A stretch of 52,946 nt of DNA from Victivallales bacterium (GTDB taxonomy: Bacteria; Verrucomicrobiota; Lentisphaeria; Victivallales; Victivallaceae), in NCBI GenBank assembly GCA_031261965.1, contig JAISIP010000115.1:1-52946 (forward strand), given 5' to 3'. Both the position numbers and the translations under genes were made by a program. Numbering within the stretch: the stretch's first letter is position 1; the number at the start of each line of letters is the position of its first letter. The notes under the pieces were generated by a model, which was given only the letters and a program-made list of their open reading frames with translations, was not told where the DNA came from and did no database searches. This document shows positions 18,077-25,831 of the stretch, one piece after another.

Positions 18077-18922
18077 TCAGCCCCGCATCTTTTTGCGAAC
18101 AACCATCTCCTTATCGGAGAGTTCGCGTTTGCCGCTGCCGAGTGCCGACTCCATAAGGCGAATATCCCGGACGAATTCGATCAGCTCCACGGGTTCTACC
18201 GAAGATGCCTGATCGGAGCCGTACATGGTGCGATCCAAAGTGATATGACGCTCCACCGAGCAACTTCCCAATGCCACCGCACCTAACGTGGCGATATTGC
18301 CGATCTCGTGGCTGGAGTAACCCACCGGGCAATTGTAACGCTTGCGCAACTCCGGGATCAGCAACAAATTGGCGTCTTTGGGTTCCATCGGGTAAATCGA
18401 AACACAATGCAAAAGCTCAAACGGGCAGTCGTGTTTGCGGAATATTTCCACGGCTTGGTCAATCTCCTCCCAGGTACTCATCCCGGTAGCGATAAAAGTG
18501 TAGCGTTTCTCCTCGGCGACGGTTTCCAAAAGCGGAATATTGGTCAGCACCGGCGAGGCGACTTTGTTGTACTTTAAGTTGTAGACACGCAAAAACTTTT
18601 GCGCATCTACATCCCACGCCGAGGCGAACCATTCGATATTCTTGGTGCGGCAATAAGCGTCGATTTCGTTGTACTCTTCCTTGTTGAATTCCAGAGCTTC
18701 CTTTTGGTCGCGCTGGGTAGTTCCCCACGGGCTTTGCCGGGGGCTGTCGAGGAATTCAGCCGTGTAGACCTTGTCAATCGTCCGTTTTTGAAATTTTACC
18801 GCATCGCAACCCGCGAGAACAGCCGCGTCGATCAGCGACTTGACGATATTCAAGTCGCCGTTGTGGTTGATCCCGATTTCGGCGGAGATGAAAAGATTGT
18901 TGACCATATGATTGCCGTCCAT
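18077..18922 (-). CDS. NeuB-type sialic-acid-like synthase lacking the SAF domain
   Basis: 281 aa; NeuB proteins are usually about 340. The whole NeuB TIM barrel is present: ISAEIGINHNGD, GCDAVKFQKR, FASAWDVDA, FIATGMSTWEEID, LLHCVSIYPM, VGYSSHEIG and SVERHITLDRTMYGSDQ. These carry the residues for PEP and metal binding. The protein stops right after the barrel, without the antifreeze-like (SAF) domain that normally contributes an Arg to the neighbouring subunit's active site. Members condense PEP with a hexosamine or hexose (or its phosphate) to form 9-carbon 2-keto acids. The KdsC-type phosphatase downstream suggests a phosphorylated acceptor. No CMP-sugar synthetase is visible. Start codon choice is open between 18922 and the ATG at 18907, which has GGACGG upstream. 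Confidence 0.82.
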   Translation of the reverse strand: MDGNHMVNNLFISAEIGINHNGDLNIVKSLIDAAVLAGCDAVKFQKRTIDKVYTAEFLDSPRQSPWGTTQRDQKEALEFNKEEYNEIDAYCRTKNIEWFASAWDVDAQKFLRVYNLKYNKVASPVLTNIPLLETVAEEKRYTFIATGMSTWEEIDQAVEIFRKHDCPFELLHCVSIYPMEPKDANLLLIPELRKRYNCPVGYSSHEIGNIATLGAVALGSCSVERHITLDRTMYGSDQASSVEPVELIEFVRDIRLMESALGSGKRELSDKEMVVRKKMRG

Positions 18923-18969
18923 GCTATAAGTTTTTCACTACAATACCCGTCATTGAGGATAAAATCAAG

Positions 18970-20295
18970 TTATTTGCAACTTTTCTCAACAAATTCCCGA
19001 ATGGTTGAGACCATAAAATCGAGTTTCGCCTGGCTCATGCCCGGATACAGCCCGATCCAAAACGCGTCGTTCATGATTTTATCGGTGTTGGTCAATTTTC
19101 CGACCACGCGGTAATCGACCCCGTTGCGCAATGACTCAAAGCAGGGGTGACGCGTGAGATTTCCGGCAAAAAGGTTGCGGGTCTGGATTTTTCGCTCCTC
19201 AAGATAAGCTACAAGTTCGTTGCGCGAAAAGTTCGCTTCTTTAGTCAACGTAATGAGAAGTCCGAAATAAGAGGGGTTGGAATTCGGCGTTTTCTCAAAA
19301 ATCGCCAGCTCCGGTAAATCGCCCAAATTGGCGCGCAAATACTCGTAGTTCTTGCGGCGAAGCCGGGTGAATTCCGGGACTCTCTCCAATTGGGCGCAAC
19401 CGATCGCCGCTTGCAGATCGGTCGCCTTGAGGTTGTAGCCAAAGTGACTGTAGACATATTTGTGATCGTATCCCGGCGGAAGCGTGCCGAATTGCCGGGT
19501 GAATCGGTTGCCACAACGGTTGTCTTCGCCCGAACGGCAGGAGCAATCGCGCCCCCAGTCGCGCATAGACAGCGCTATTTTCGCGAGCAACGCATTGCTG
19601 GTGTAGACCGCTCCGCCTTCGCCGGTGGTAATATGATGCGGCGGGTAAAAACTCGATGTGCCGATGTCCCCCCAACTCCCGGTAAGTTTGCCCCGGTATT
19701 CCGAGCCGAGTGCATCGCAATTGTCTTCAATCAGCCAAAGTCGATGCCGGTCGCAAAAAGCCTTGACCATATCGAGGTTGAACGGGTTGCCCAGAGTATG
19801 GGCGAGCATGACCGCTTTGGTGCGTGGCGAAAGCGCCGCTTCAAGCCCGGCGGGGTCGATGTTGGCGGATTTTAGCTCCACATCGACAAATACCGGCACT
19901 GCGCCGTATTGCACAATCGGGGAAACTGTGGTCGGAAACCCGGCAGCGACGGTGATGACTTCGTCGGAACGCAAAATTCGTCTGTCTCCGAGCAAAGGCG
20001 AGGTTAGGGTCATAAACGCAAGCAAATTCGCCGACGAACCGGAGTTGACCAAAAGTGCGCTTTTCACGCCGAGAAATTTGGCGAGTTTGTCCTCAAACTC
20101 CTGAGTGTATCGCCCGGCGGTGAGCCAAAACTCCAGCGCGGCATCGACCAAATTCGTGAGTTCGGAACTCCCGTAGACACGCCCGGCGTAATTTACGCGA
20201 TTTTCGCCCGGCTTGAATGCCGTTTCCGCCGGGGCGGAGTCGCCATACGCTTTGACCAAGGCGAGAATTTGTTCGCGCAACTCTATTTGACCCAT
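18970..20295 (-). CDS. rfbH: CDP-4-keto-6-deoxy-D-glucose-3-dehydratase (E1, RfbH/AscC/DdhC)
   Basis: 441 aa, aminotransferase fold. The PLP lysine is replaced by His in SSFYPPHHITTGEGG (His220/His221), the mark of this dehydratase. The [2Fe-2S] ligands are present as Cys193 (IEDNC) and Cys251, Cys253 and Cys261 in the RDCSCRSGEDNRCG segment, at the same numbers as described for the Yersinia E1. It needs a separate reductase (E3, AscD/DdhD-like) to complete C3 deoxygenation; none is in the window. AGGGG precedes the ATG, which overlaps the rfbG stop by 13 bases. With rfbF and rfbG it forms the standard CDP-3,6-dideoxyhexulose pathway. Confidence 0.93.
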   Translation of the reverse strand: MGQIELREQILALVKAYGDSAPAETAFKPGENRVNYAGRVYGSSELTNLVDAALEFWLTAGRYTQEFEDKLAKFLGVKSALLVNSGSSANLLAFMTLTSPLLGDRRILRSDEVITVAAGFPTTVSPIVQYGAVPVFVDVELKSANIDPAGLEAALSPRTKAVMLAHTLGNPFNLDMVKAFCDRHRLWLIEDNCDALGSEYRGKLTGSWGDIGTSSFYPPHHITTGEGGAVYTSNALLAKIALSMRDWGRDCSCRSGEDNRCGNRFTRQFGTLPPGYDHKYVYSHFGYNLKATDLQAAIGCAQLERVPEFTRLRRKNYEYLRANLGDLPELAIFEKTPNSNPSYFGLLITLTKEANFSRNELVAYLEERKIQTRNLFAGNLTRHPCFESLRNGVDYRVVGKLTNTDKIMNDAFWIGLYPGMSQAKLDFMVSTIREFVEKSCK

Positions 20296-21353
20296 GAGAG
20301 TTCCCCTTTAATGGCGGATTCAATATAGCTGTCCAAATCCGATGCCGTATTGATCTGACCTTGGTCGTAAAAATCGCGATACCATTGGGCGGTTCGGCGA
20401 ATCGCCTCTTCGGCGTTCCAGACCCCGTGCCAGGCGAGTTCTTTTTTTGCTTTGGAGCAATCGAGGCGCAAGAACTTACTTTCGTGCAGCGCATCAAGTT
20501 GCGGAGCGAATCTAAAATTTACTTGCGGGAAAAATTTCTTGAACTTGGCGGCGACTTCGCCGACCGTCAGCGTATCTAAAGAATCCGGACCAAAATTCCA
20601 GCCCATCGCCGCAAAGGCACTCCCCTCGTATAGCATTTGCCCAAGGGTCAGATAACCGCTTAACGGCTCAAGCACATGCTGCCACGGGCGAACCGCGTCG
20701 GGGGAACGCAACGGCTCAACTTTTCCGGCGATCGCCGAGCGAACCAAGTCAGGAATCAGCCGATCCGCCGCCCAATCGCCTCCGCCGATCACATTTCCGG
20801 CGCGGGCAGTGCCGAGCAAAACTCCGCGGGGGTTAAAAAAGCTGTCGCGAAAGCTTGCCGCTACAATCTCTTGCCCGGCTTTGGAGGCACTGTAGGGATC
20901 GTAACCTCCGAGCGGATCATCTTCGCGGTGTGCGAGGTCGGATTCGTCGTTGCGGTAACATTTATCGCTGCTGACCACCACGATCGCTTTGACTTCCTCG
21001 GTGCCGCGCAAAGCTTCGAGCAAATTCACCGTCCCGGCGATATTAGTGGAAAATGTTTCGACCGGGTCGGAGTAAGAGCGTCTGACCAGCGGTTGCGCCG
21101 CGAGGTGAAAGACGATTTCCGGACGAAAATCTTTTACGATGCGTTCGACGTTTTTGGCGTCGCGTATATCGCACCATTCGGAGCGGATTGGAAGGTCAAG
21201 CAGTGTGTAGTGAGACGTTTCTGTCTCTGGCGGGAGAGCAAGCCCGCAAACATCGCTGCCGAGCCGGAGTAACCAGGCGACCAGGTGACTGCCCTTAAAG
21301 CCGGAGTGCCCGGTCACTAAAACCCGCCGATGATTGTAAACGTTGCCGAACAC
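20283..21353 (-). CDS. rfbG: CDP-glucose 4,6-dehydratase
   Basis: 356 aa from GTG 21353, chosen because a GGGAG lies ten bases upstream, the preceding gene ends four bases before it, and the NAD motif GHSGFKG then sits at residues 15-21; the longer frame would run into rfbF. Extended SDR: HLAAQPLVRRSY, SSDKCY (the Thr/Ser-Asp-Lys catalytic set), YSASK (the Tyr-X3-Lys pair) and ARAGNVIGGGDW. It converts CDP-glucose to CDP-4-keto-6-deoxyglucose with bound NAD+. Second enzyme of the CDP-dideoxysugar branch, made between rfbF and rfbH in one transcript. Confidence 0.93.
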   Translation of the reverse strand: MFGNVYNHRRVLVTGHSGFKGSHLVAWLLRLGSDVCGLALPPETETSHYTLLDLPIRSEWCDIRDAKNVERIVKDFRPEIVFHLAAQPLVRRSYSDPVETFSTNIAGTVNLLEALRGTEEVKAIVVVSSDKCYRNDESDLAHREDDPLGGYDPYSASKAGQEIVAASFRDSFFNPRGVLLGTARAGNVIGGGDWAADRLIPDLVRSAIAGKVEPLRSPDAVRPWQHVLEPLSGYLTLGQMLYEGSAFAAMGWNFGPDSLDTLTVGEVAAKFKKFFPQVNFRFAPQLDALHESKFLRLDCSKAKKELAWHGVWNAEEAIRRTAQWYRDFYDQGQINTASDLDSYIESAIKGELSWVK

Positions 21354-21357
21354 GCGC

Positions 21358-22176
21358 TTAATTCTCCCAGTGCTTTGTCCACGGCGCGTTGCCGGAGTTC
21401 CAAAGCTCATTTAGCAGTTTATGTTCACGCGGGGTATCCATACACTGCCAGAAACCGTCGTGACGCAACGCCGCAAGATTGCGGTCTTTCAGCAAAGATT
21501 GCAACGGGCGGGATTCAAAAAAGCAGTCGGGTTTCCCCTCCAGATAACGGGTGATGACTTCGCGATTCGCCACCATAAATCCGCCGTTGATATAGCGGTC
21601 ACTATGGAGCGGTTTTTCGGTAAATCCCTCCACCAATGCGCCATCGAACTTCATTTCGCCAAACCGCCCGTCGGGGTGAACGGCGGAGATAGTGAGCAAT
21701 TTGCCGTTTTGGCGGTGAAGCGCGAGCAATTCGTCGATATTTATATCAGACAGCCCGTCGCCGTAAGTCAGAAAAAACTCTTTATCTTCCGGCTTGAGGT
21801 AGCGACCCGCCCGCAAAATTCTCCCGCCGGTCATGGTTTCTACCCCGGTGTCGGCGAGAGTCACTTCCCAGTCGGCCTCAAAGGATTCGCCGTGGTAGGT
21901 AATGCCGCGGTCTTTGCCCAGCCGGATGGTTATATCGGTTGAACGGGCGTGAAAATTGAGAAAATAGTCGATGAACTCTTCGCGCTTGTAGCCCAAACAG
22001 AGGATAAAACGATTTACGCCAAAGGTGGCGTATCCGCGCATAATATGCCATAAAATCGGCTGTTCCCCGATCGGAACCATCGGTTTGGGTAAAAGCTCGG
22101 TCACTTCCCGCAGGCGTGTACCCTGACCGCCGCAGAGAATCATCGCCGGGGGCATCGACTGTTGCGATTTTTTCAT
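21358..22176 (-). CDS. rfbF: Glucose-1-phosphate cytidylyltransferase
   Basis: 272 aa from the ATG at 22176 (AAAGGAAACGTC directly upstream). The ATG at 22263 would add 29 residues of repeat-derived sequence and has no ribosome site. It has AMILCGGQGTRLREVTELLPKPMVPIG, the nucleotidyltransferase loop, and the RfbF/DdhA-type blocks FILCLGYKREEFIDYFLN and LTYGDGLSDINI with the metal-binding Asp. It makes CDP-glucose from CTP and glucose-1-phosphate, the entry step of the CDP-3,6-dideoxyhexose route. Near the C-terminus it has QCMDTPREHKLLNELW, as usual for the family. Confidence 0.94.
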   Translation of the reverse strand: MKKSQQSMPPAMILCGGQGTRLREVTELLPKPMVPIGEQPILWHIMRGYATFGVNRFILCLGYKREEFIDYFLNFHARSTDITIRLGKDRGITYHGESFEADWEVTLADTGVETMTGGRILRAGRYLKPEDKEFFLTYGDGLSDINIDELLALHRQNGKLLTISAVHPDGRFGEMKFDGALVEGFTEKPLHSDRYINGGFMVANREVITRYLEGKPDCFFESRPLQSLLKDRNLAALRHDGFWQCMDTPREHKLLNELWNSGNAPWTKHWEN

Positions 22177-22239
22177 GACGTTTCCTTTTGTTGACAAAGG
22201 TAATGTATCATCATCCCTCAAAAAGTCAATCGAGATTCC

Positions 22240-22258
22240 GTTTTTTAGAGGTAGCTCT
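22240..22258 (-). repeat. Fragment of the MITE family at the rgpF-like 3' end
   Basis: TTTTTTAGAGGTAGC resembles the end of copies at 40131-40297 and 36758-36817. Only one end is seen. Read on the minus strand it supplies the CTCTAA stop of the RgpF-like gene. Confidence 0.5.
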
Positions 22259-23033
22259 TGCATCTGTAAAGAATCCTGAAGAACAGTTTGCGCAAAAATA
22301 ACATGCGCGGAAGTCCCAAGGGGCGGGAACGGTAATCCGAAAAACGCAATTTGTTTTCATAGACAAGTACGCCGAACATCATTTCGTAAGCGTGCGACAA
22401 ATTGGTCCGGTGATCCGCAACTGCGGGAAAGTCGGTGAATGCTATTTTGTGTTGCAGAGGCTTGAAAATCTCAGCTCGGCATATAAACATGGTTCCGGAA
22501 AGGAATCCGCGCTCTTGGGTTTTTATGCCGAGGCGTTTCAGCTCCGGGGCAATGAACGTTGAATCATAGGGCATATTGTAACGCTCGTAATCGATCCAGC
22601 AATCGCCGTTGCCGACCATTCCGATGGTCGGATCTTCGCGAAAGAGAGCGAGGGTTTGATTCACCGCCGTGGGCGAAGAAATAAACTTTAGTAGCATACG
22701 CCTCCACCGCTTACCGTAAATCCAGCGATAGTTGACATGGCAAAAGCATTCACGGATATTGCGTTTGGTATGCAATTTTACGATAAAATCGAAGTCGTCG
22801 AGATTTACGCCATTGACGGTGTCGATAAACGGCGCGATGTCATAACCGCGATTTTCCAGAACCCGGATTTGAGCATCGGGAAATTCCGCAAGAATCTTCC
22901 GACTCAAATCCGGGTCATCTTTACACATGGTGATTTGAAGCCGGGTTTGCTGTTGCGGCAAAAGAGCGATGCACGGCTTTAGCTCTTCCCACAACTCCGA
23001 ATAGAAAATATGACAACAAACGAGAATTCTCAT
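22245..23033 (-). CDS. Rhamnan synthesis protein F (RgpF)-like
   Basis: 262 aa. Blocks VLENRGYDIAPFI and VKLHTKRN, GMVGNGDCWIDY and FLSGTMFICRAEI are those of the RgpF family, which occurs in rhamnan and O-antigen loci and behaves as a glycosyl-phosphate or glycosyl transferase. It begins the minus-strand glycan operon (or is just upstream of rfbF by 68 bp). Its last codons are CTC TAA, part of a MITE-end sequence, so the original C-terminus may have been replaced. There is no clear ribosome site. Confidence 0.7.
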   Translation of the reverse strand: MRILVCCHIFYSELWEELKPCIALLPQQQTRLQITMCKDDPDLSRKILAEFPDAQIRVLENRGYDIAPFIDTVNGVNLDDFDFIVKLHTKRNIRECFCHVNYRWIYGKRWRRMLLKFISSPTAVNQTLALFREDPTIGMVGNGDCWIDYERYNMPYDSTFIAPELKRLGIKTQERGFLSGTMFICRAEIFKPLQHKIAFTDFPAVADHRTNLSHAYEMMFGVLVYENKLRFSDYRSRPLGLPRMLFLRKLFFRILYRCKSYL

Positions 23034-23072
23034 GTTGTAACTTACAGCCTGTTTTGCCCAAATTCAAGTAGA

Positions 23073-23137
23073 AGTTACCTCTGAAAACAGGAAGCTTGAT
23101 TAAAAATTTCAACACAAGCCAGTTTTTAGAGATACCC
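23073..23137. mobile_element. Short degenerate MITE-family copy
   Basis: 65 bp from GTTACCTCTGAAAACAGG to CCAGTTTTTAGAGATACCC, with imperfect inverted ends and AAAAATTT internal sequence as in the other short copies. AGAGATACTC following at 23140 is a partial second copy of the right end, as also seen after the element at 6399-6564. No target duplication is visible. Confidence 0.6.
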
Positions 23138-23187
23138 TTTAGAGATACTCTACTGTATCGGCATGAAATGTTTTTTCCTTGCAGGGC

Positions 23188-23219
23188 AAAAAAAACCTCC
23201 GCCCCAAAACGGAGCGGAG
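23188..23219 (-). terminator. Rho-independent terminator of the 61-aa gene
   Basis: On the minus strand CTCCGCTCC (23219-23211), a 5-nt loop and GGGGCGGAG pair over nine bases with one G-T, then a T-run of eight. It lies about 30 bp after the small gene's stop. Confidence 0.85.
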
Positions 23220-23246
23220 ATTTCCAACAGTCGTAAAAACTACGAC

Positions 23247-23432
23247 TTACTTCACCTGAGCTTTGCCCTTTTCCCAGACATCTTTGCCGACAAACGCGGT
23301 CAAGCTACGGCCATCGGCGGTCTTTGCCTTGAACGCATAACGTTTACGACCGGCGTCCCCGAAAGTCACGCAAGCGATAACATCGGCGGTAACTTTGGCC
23401 TTGGCTTTGACATCATAAAAACTGTGCTTCAT
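23247..23432 (-). CDS. Small basic hypothetical protein, 61 aa
   Basis: Strong GGAGGGAG ribosome site before the ATG and a terminator of its own behind it, so this is a true, probably well-expressed gene. The sequence is Lys- and Ala-rich (KAKAKVTADVI, RKRYAFKAKTADGRSLTAFVGKDVW), with alternating polar/hydrophobic stretches typical of a small beta-barrel, and no signal peptide or membrane helix. I do not recognise a named family; a small nucleic-acid-binding or ribosome-associated role would fit the composition, but this is a guess. Neighbours (a MITE fragment and a methyltransferase) are not informative. Confidence 0.75.
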   Translation of the reverse strand: MKHSFYDVKAKAKVTADVIACVTFGDAGRKRYAFKAKTADGRSLTAFVGKDVWEKGKAQVK

Positions 23433-23589
23433 CGTTCAACTCCCTCCTGATTTAGTTGTGGTGAGGCTTGGTAGCTGGACTAATTATACTTAGCCTTGCA
23501 AATAAATGCAAGCATAAAAAAAGAAAAAAATCAAAAAAAAATGATTTTTTCTTAAATAAAAGCGGGTTTGAGGCGATTTTTGCTCAAAA

Positions 23590-24336
23590 TTAGGACTTGA
23601 AAGCAACCGCCCGAAGTCGGCGATAATCGACGACGAACTCCCTGCCGTTCCAAAGCAACGGTCGGCAGGCGGTCTCCACTTCAGTTAGGATTTGCTCTTG
23701 CTTCGCAGAAACGAAGAGCGACAGATCGTTTTTGAGAAAACAGCGAACCCAAGCTTTCAGCCCGTCCGCGCCGCCGGGCAACGGGGTGAGGCGATCAAAT
23801 TCCAGCACACGTTCCGGCTCAAAATTCGCCCGCTTCAGCCGATCGAAAAATTCATCGGGGGTCGGGCAATAAAACCGCTCGCGATATTCGTGTCCGTGCC
23901 GGGCACTCGCCGCCGCAAAAGCCTGACGTATGGTTGCGATATTGCTGGCTGCACCGAATTCACAAACCAGCTTTCCGCCGGGTTTTAAGGCGCGGTGAAT
24001 TTCCGACAGCAACCGATCCACATCGGGAATCCAATGAAATACCGAGTTGGAAAAGACCGTGTCGAACTCCGCATTGTACGGCAATTCGAGTGCGTCGATT
24101 TCGGCGAACATAAGCTCAGGGTGAAAATAGCGTGCTTTGACGATCGTTTCCGCCGAATTGTCGATGCCCAGAACTTTTGCCCCGTTGCCCGCTAATTCCG
24201 CCGACAGATCGCCGTTTCCGCACCCCAGGTCGAGAATCTTTTGCCCGAAAGAGGTGTCCACGTGAACCATAAGCGTCTTGCCGTACTCGGCAAAAACATC
24301 GGTTTTGCACGGATTGTTTTTAGTGTTTTTTTCCAT
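23590..24336 (-). CDS. Class I SAM-dependent methyltransferase (Tam/UbiE type)
   Basis: 248 aa. SAM motif I GQKILDLGCGNGDLSAEL, motif II VLGIDNSAET, then FDTVFSNSVFHWIPD and LKPGGKLVCEF, the order seen in the trans-aconitate 2-methyltransferase-like and Methyltransf_11/25 groups. The C-terminal part after residue 170 has the WVRCFL and RRL blocks of Tam-like enzymes. AAGG precedes the ATG by 11 bases. No neighbouring pathway gives the substrate; a small carboxylate is a reasonable but unproven guess. Confidence 0.85.
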   Translation of the reverse strand: MEKNTKNNPCKTDVFAEYGKTLMVHVDTSFGQKILDLGCGNGDLSAELAGNGAKVLGIDNSAETIVKARYFHPELMFAEIDALELPYNAEFDTVFSNSVFHWIPDVDRLLSEIHRALKPGGKLVCEFGAASNIATIRQAFAAASARHGHEYRERFYCPTPDEFFDRLKRANFEPERVLEFDRLTPLPGGADGLKAWVRCFLKNDLSLFVSAKQEQILTEVETACRPLLWNGREFVVDYRRLRAVAFKS

Positions 24337-24418
24337 ATTTTTATTACCTTATACATACTATACTGTAAATTTCCGTAGGAATCAAGGAAAAAAATCGAAC
24401 AATATTACAGTTGAACTC

Positions 24419-24447
24419 TTGCTATTTTTGTAAGAAAGGTGTATTTA
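24419..24447 (+). promoter_or_regulatory. Possible promoter of the SPFH/metal-ATPase/ABC operon
   Basis: TTGCTA (24419-24424), 17-bp spacer, TATTTA (24442-24447). Four of six matches in each hexamer or better. Upstream is AT-rich. If used, transcription would begin near 24454, inside the short ORF described next, so the true promoter may instead lie further upstream (TTGAAC at 24411). Confidence 0.35.
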
Positions 24448-24448
24448 T

Positions 24449-24487
24449 ATGAAAATGAAAAAGTACAATCCTAAAGTTGCGAGGTGA
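24449..24487 (+). other. Possible 12-codon leader ORF
   Basis: ATG at 24449 with AAAGGTG upstream encodes MKMKKYNPKVAR and stops at 24487, four bases before the GTG of the SPFH gene. It may couple translation to that gene or may be chance. The last codons overlap the GAGGTG that serves as ribosome site for the GTG at 24491. Confidence 0.25.
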
Positions 24488-24490
24488 AAC

Positions 24491-25774
24491 GTGGAGCGAA
24501 AAAACGATATTCGCGAAGAGATTGACAATAGTCGGCTAATGACCAAGCTGTCGGTAATGGGGGCGATTCTCACGCTTATTTTGCTGCTGATTCCGGTTTT
24601 GATTTTCGGCGTGATAAAGCCGGGCTTGATCGGGTCGGATGCGTTTGCTCTCGGGGTGATTCCCTATTCGTTGGCACTGATGTTTGCGATTGCGTCGATG
24701 ATTTACGGTATGCTTGCCACTTCCGCCGCGCAAGAGGCCGAGGAAAAGCAGCTGCTGGAAAAACGTAACGACACCCACGCGTTAAATGTCGATGAAGATG
24801 TCCGTTTTACGGCGGGGCGTTCGTTTGAAAACTATAAAAAGTACGCTCCTTACGTGCTTTCTATTTTGGGTGCGATTTTAGTGGTGGTGTTGCTGGTGGC
24901 GTTCTCGCGTCACTGGAGCGGTCGGTTGGAGAAACCGGTCGTTGCCGATACGGTTTACGGACCGGTGGCTTCGGCGGTATTCGCCGCATTGAGTCTTTTT
25001 ATGGGGGCGTTTTTCGTCGGGCAATCCCGCCACCCGGCTTTTCGCTGGCTGAGGGCGTTCGGAGCCTGGTTGTTATCGGGATTCGGCATGATGTTCGTCG
25101 CTATGCTCGTGACGGTTTTTGCGTCTGACAGCAGCGGGGTGGATATTGCGACTGCCAAGACCTTGTTTGTTATTCTTGCGATCCTCGGCGGTGAATTTTT
25201 GGTGAGTTTTGTCATTGAGTTTTACCGTCCGCGAACCATGCGTGAAGTTCGCCCGATCTTTGAGAGTAAACTTTTGGCACTCTTTACCGAACCGGGCGGA
25301 GTTATGCGCAATATCGCTTTGGCGCTGGATTATCAGTTTGGCTTCAAGGTTTCGGGAACGTGGCTTTACAGTTTTATGGAGCGATCGTTTTTCCCGGTGA
25401 TTCTCTTTTGGGCGTTGATTTTTTGGACATTTACGATGATTCACGAGGTTGGACCAAGTCAAGTGGGAATCAAGGAGCGATTGGGCAAAGTCGTGAGTGA
25501 GGAGCTTTTAGAACCGGGGATTTATTGGACGCTGCCTTATCCGTTTGGCAAGGTGAGACGCTTCAGCTGCACCGAGATTCACCAGGTTGTGGTGGGTGAG
25601 GCACATGAAGACGGCGACTCCGCCGAAGAGGAGATCCCGGATGACGGTCACGGTCACAACAAAACTCCGAAGAAGGATTCCGCTCATAAACCCTCCCCGG
25701 TGGTGCTTTGGACAGTCGGTCACGGCACTGAAAATAATTTTATCGTAGCGGTTGACCCGAGTTTCCGCAAGTAA
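24491..25774 (+). CDS. Large HflK/SPFH-like membrane protein, N-terminal part up to an in-frame TAA
   Basis: 427 aa from GTG 24491 (GAGGTG six bases upstream). About six N-terminal membrane helices (residues about 20-40, 50-75, 115-137, 155-172, 185-210, 222-240), a further helix near 300-325 (FFPVILFWALIFWTFTMI), then the start of an SPFH/band-7 domain: VGPSQVGIKERLGKVVSEELLEPGIYWTLPYPFGKV, a His/Asp-rich insert (EEEIPDDGHGHNKTP), and VGHGTENNFIVAVDPSF. The TAA at 25772-25774 interrupts the domain. The same frame stays open after it and continues the SPFH domain (next entry). Together they would make a protein of about 667 aa. Either a nonsense mutation, an error in the sequence, or stop-codon readthrough; I cannot tell which. 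Confidence 0.75.
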   Translation: MERKNDIREEIDNSRLMTKLSVMGAILTLILLLIPVLIFGVIKPGLIGSDAFALGVIPYSLALMFAIASMIYGMLATSAAQEAEEKQLLEKRNDTHALNVDEDVRFTAGRSFENYKKYAPYVLSILGAILVVVLLVAFSRHWSGRLEKPVVADTVYGPVASAVFAALSLFMGAFFVGQSRHPAFRWLRAFGAWLLSGFGMMFVAMLVTVFASDSSGVDIATAKTLFVILAILGGEFLVSFVIEFYRPRTMREVRPIFESKLLALFTEPGGVMRNIALALDYQFGFKVSGTWLYSFMERSFFPVILFWALIFWTFTMIHEVGPSQVGIKERLGKVVSEELLEPGIYWTLPYPFGKVRRFSCTEIHQVVVGEAHEDGDSAEEEIPDDGHGHNKTPKKDSAHKPSPVVLWTVGHGTENNFIVAVDPSFRK

Positions 25775-25831
25775 AAAACCGACGATAAAGCCAAAGAAGA
25801 CCGCAACGTCGCGTCGATCGCGTTTATCCGT

